Below, piece by piece: positions 63,868-64,000 of a DNA stretch of 64,000 bases (position 1 is its first letter; every line of letters begins with the position of its first letter). A model generated the notes under the pieces. That model made no database searches. It was not told the origin of the DNA and worked only from the letters and a program-made list of their open reading frames with translations. Source of the DNA: Triops longicaudatus (taxonomy: Eukaryota > Arthropoda > Branchiopoda > Notostraca > Triopsidae); the NCBI GenBank assembly GCA_022885665.1, contig JAGQDJ010000075.1:1-64000 (forward strand), read 5' to 3'. Both the position numbers and the translations under genes were made by a program.

Positions 63868-64000
63868 GTATTAGGTCTCTCCTCTCTCTCACTTTCTACG
63901 TTTAGTGTACTTGAAGAACTCGAAAAATTAGAATAGGACCTGTCTCCTGACCACAATAGTGCGCTTTTGTTCATCTATATTCTTCAGAAAACCCCAAACT

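Noticed and set aside
1..64000. CRISPR array, bacterial operon, integrated virus or toxin system
   Set aside because: No regularly spaced repeats, no operon-like gene packing and no viral polymerase or capsid motifs; the one clear gene is an intron-split animal transcription factor.

Overview
This window looks like animal nuclear DNA, most likely from a protostome invertebrate. It is AT-rich and mostly non-coding. The only gene I can identify with certainty is a split Zic/odd-paired (opa) zinc-finger transcription factor. Its fifth finger has a C-x4-C knuckle, which I recall as typical of protostome Zics; vertebrate Zics have C-x2-C there. I cannot decide between an arthropod and a lophotrochozoan.

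Layout. Positions 1-26100 are mainly intergenic. They hold a small pogo/Tigger-like MITE (21580-21745), a CpG-richer island with a possible first exon (16790-16898, +), a CAG-rich island with possible minus-strand splice sites (10317-10544), a compact inverted/direct repeat cluster (6266-6319) and a 60-base poly-T containing an unresolved base (13544). The Zic gene runs from about 26.1 to 34.7 kb: promoter and leader with two abutting uORFs, coding exon 1 (26422-27562), a 6577-base intron, and coding exon 2 (34140-34696). The product is 565 residues.

Positions 34.7-64 kb are again mostly non-coding. I see three things worth following there. One is a phase-compatible two-exon gene candidate on the minus strand (49905 to 48847). 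One is the decayed 3' end of a pogo-like transposon (55743-56029). One is a roughly 1-kb stretch (57995-58960) that reads like a decayed array of C2H2 zinc fingers. Candidate exons near 36.4 kb are weaker.

How it fits together: a single developmental regulator with a long intron, flanked by tens of kilobases with no recognisable gene, is what one expects of a regulatory landscape around a patterning gene. That is inference from layout only. Most long ORFs here are no longer than chance would give at this base composition, so they are not listed as genes.
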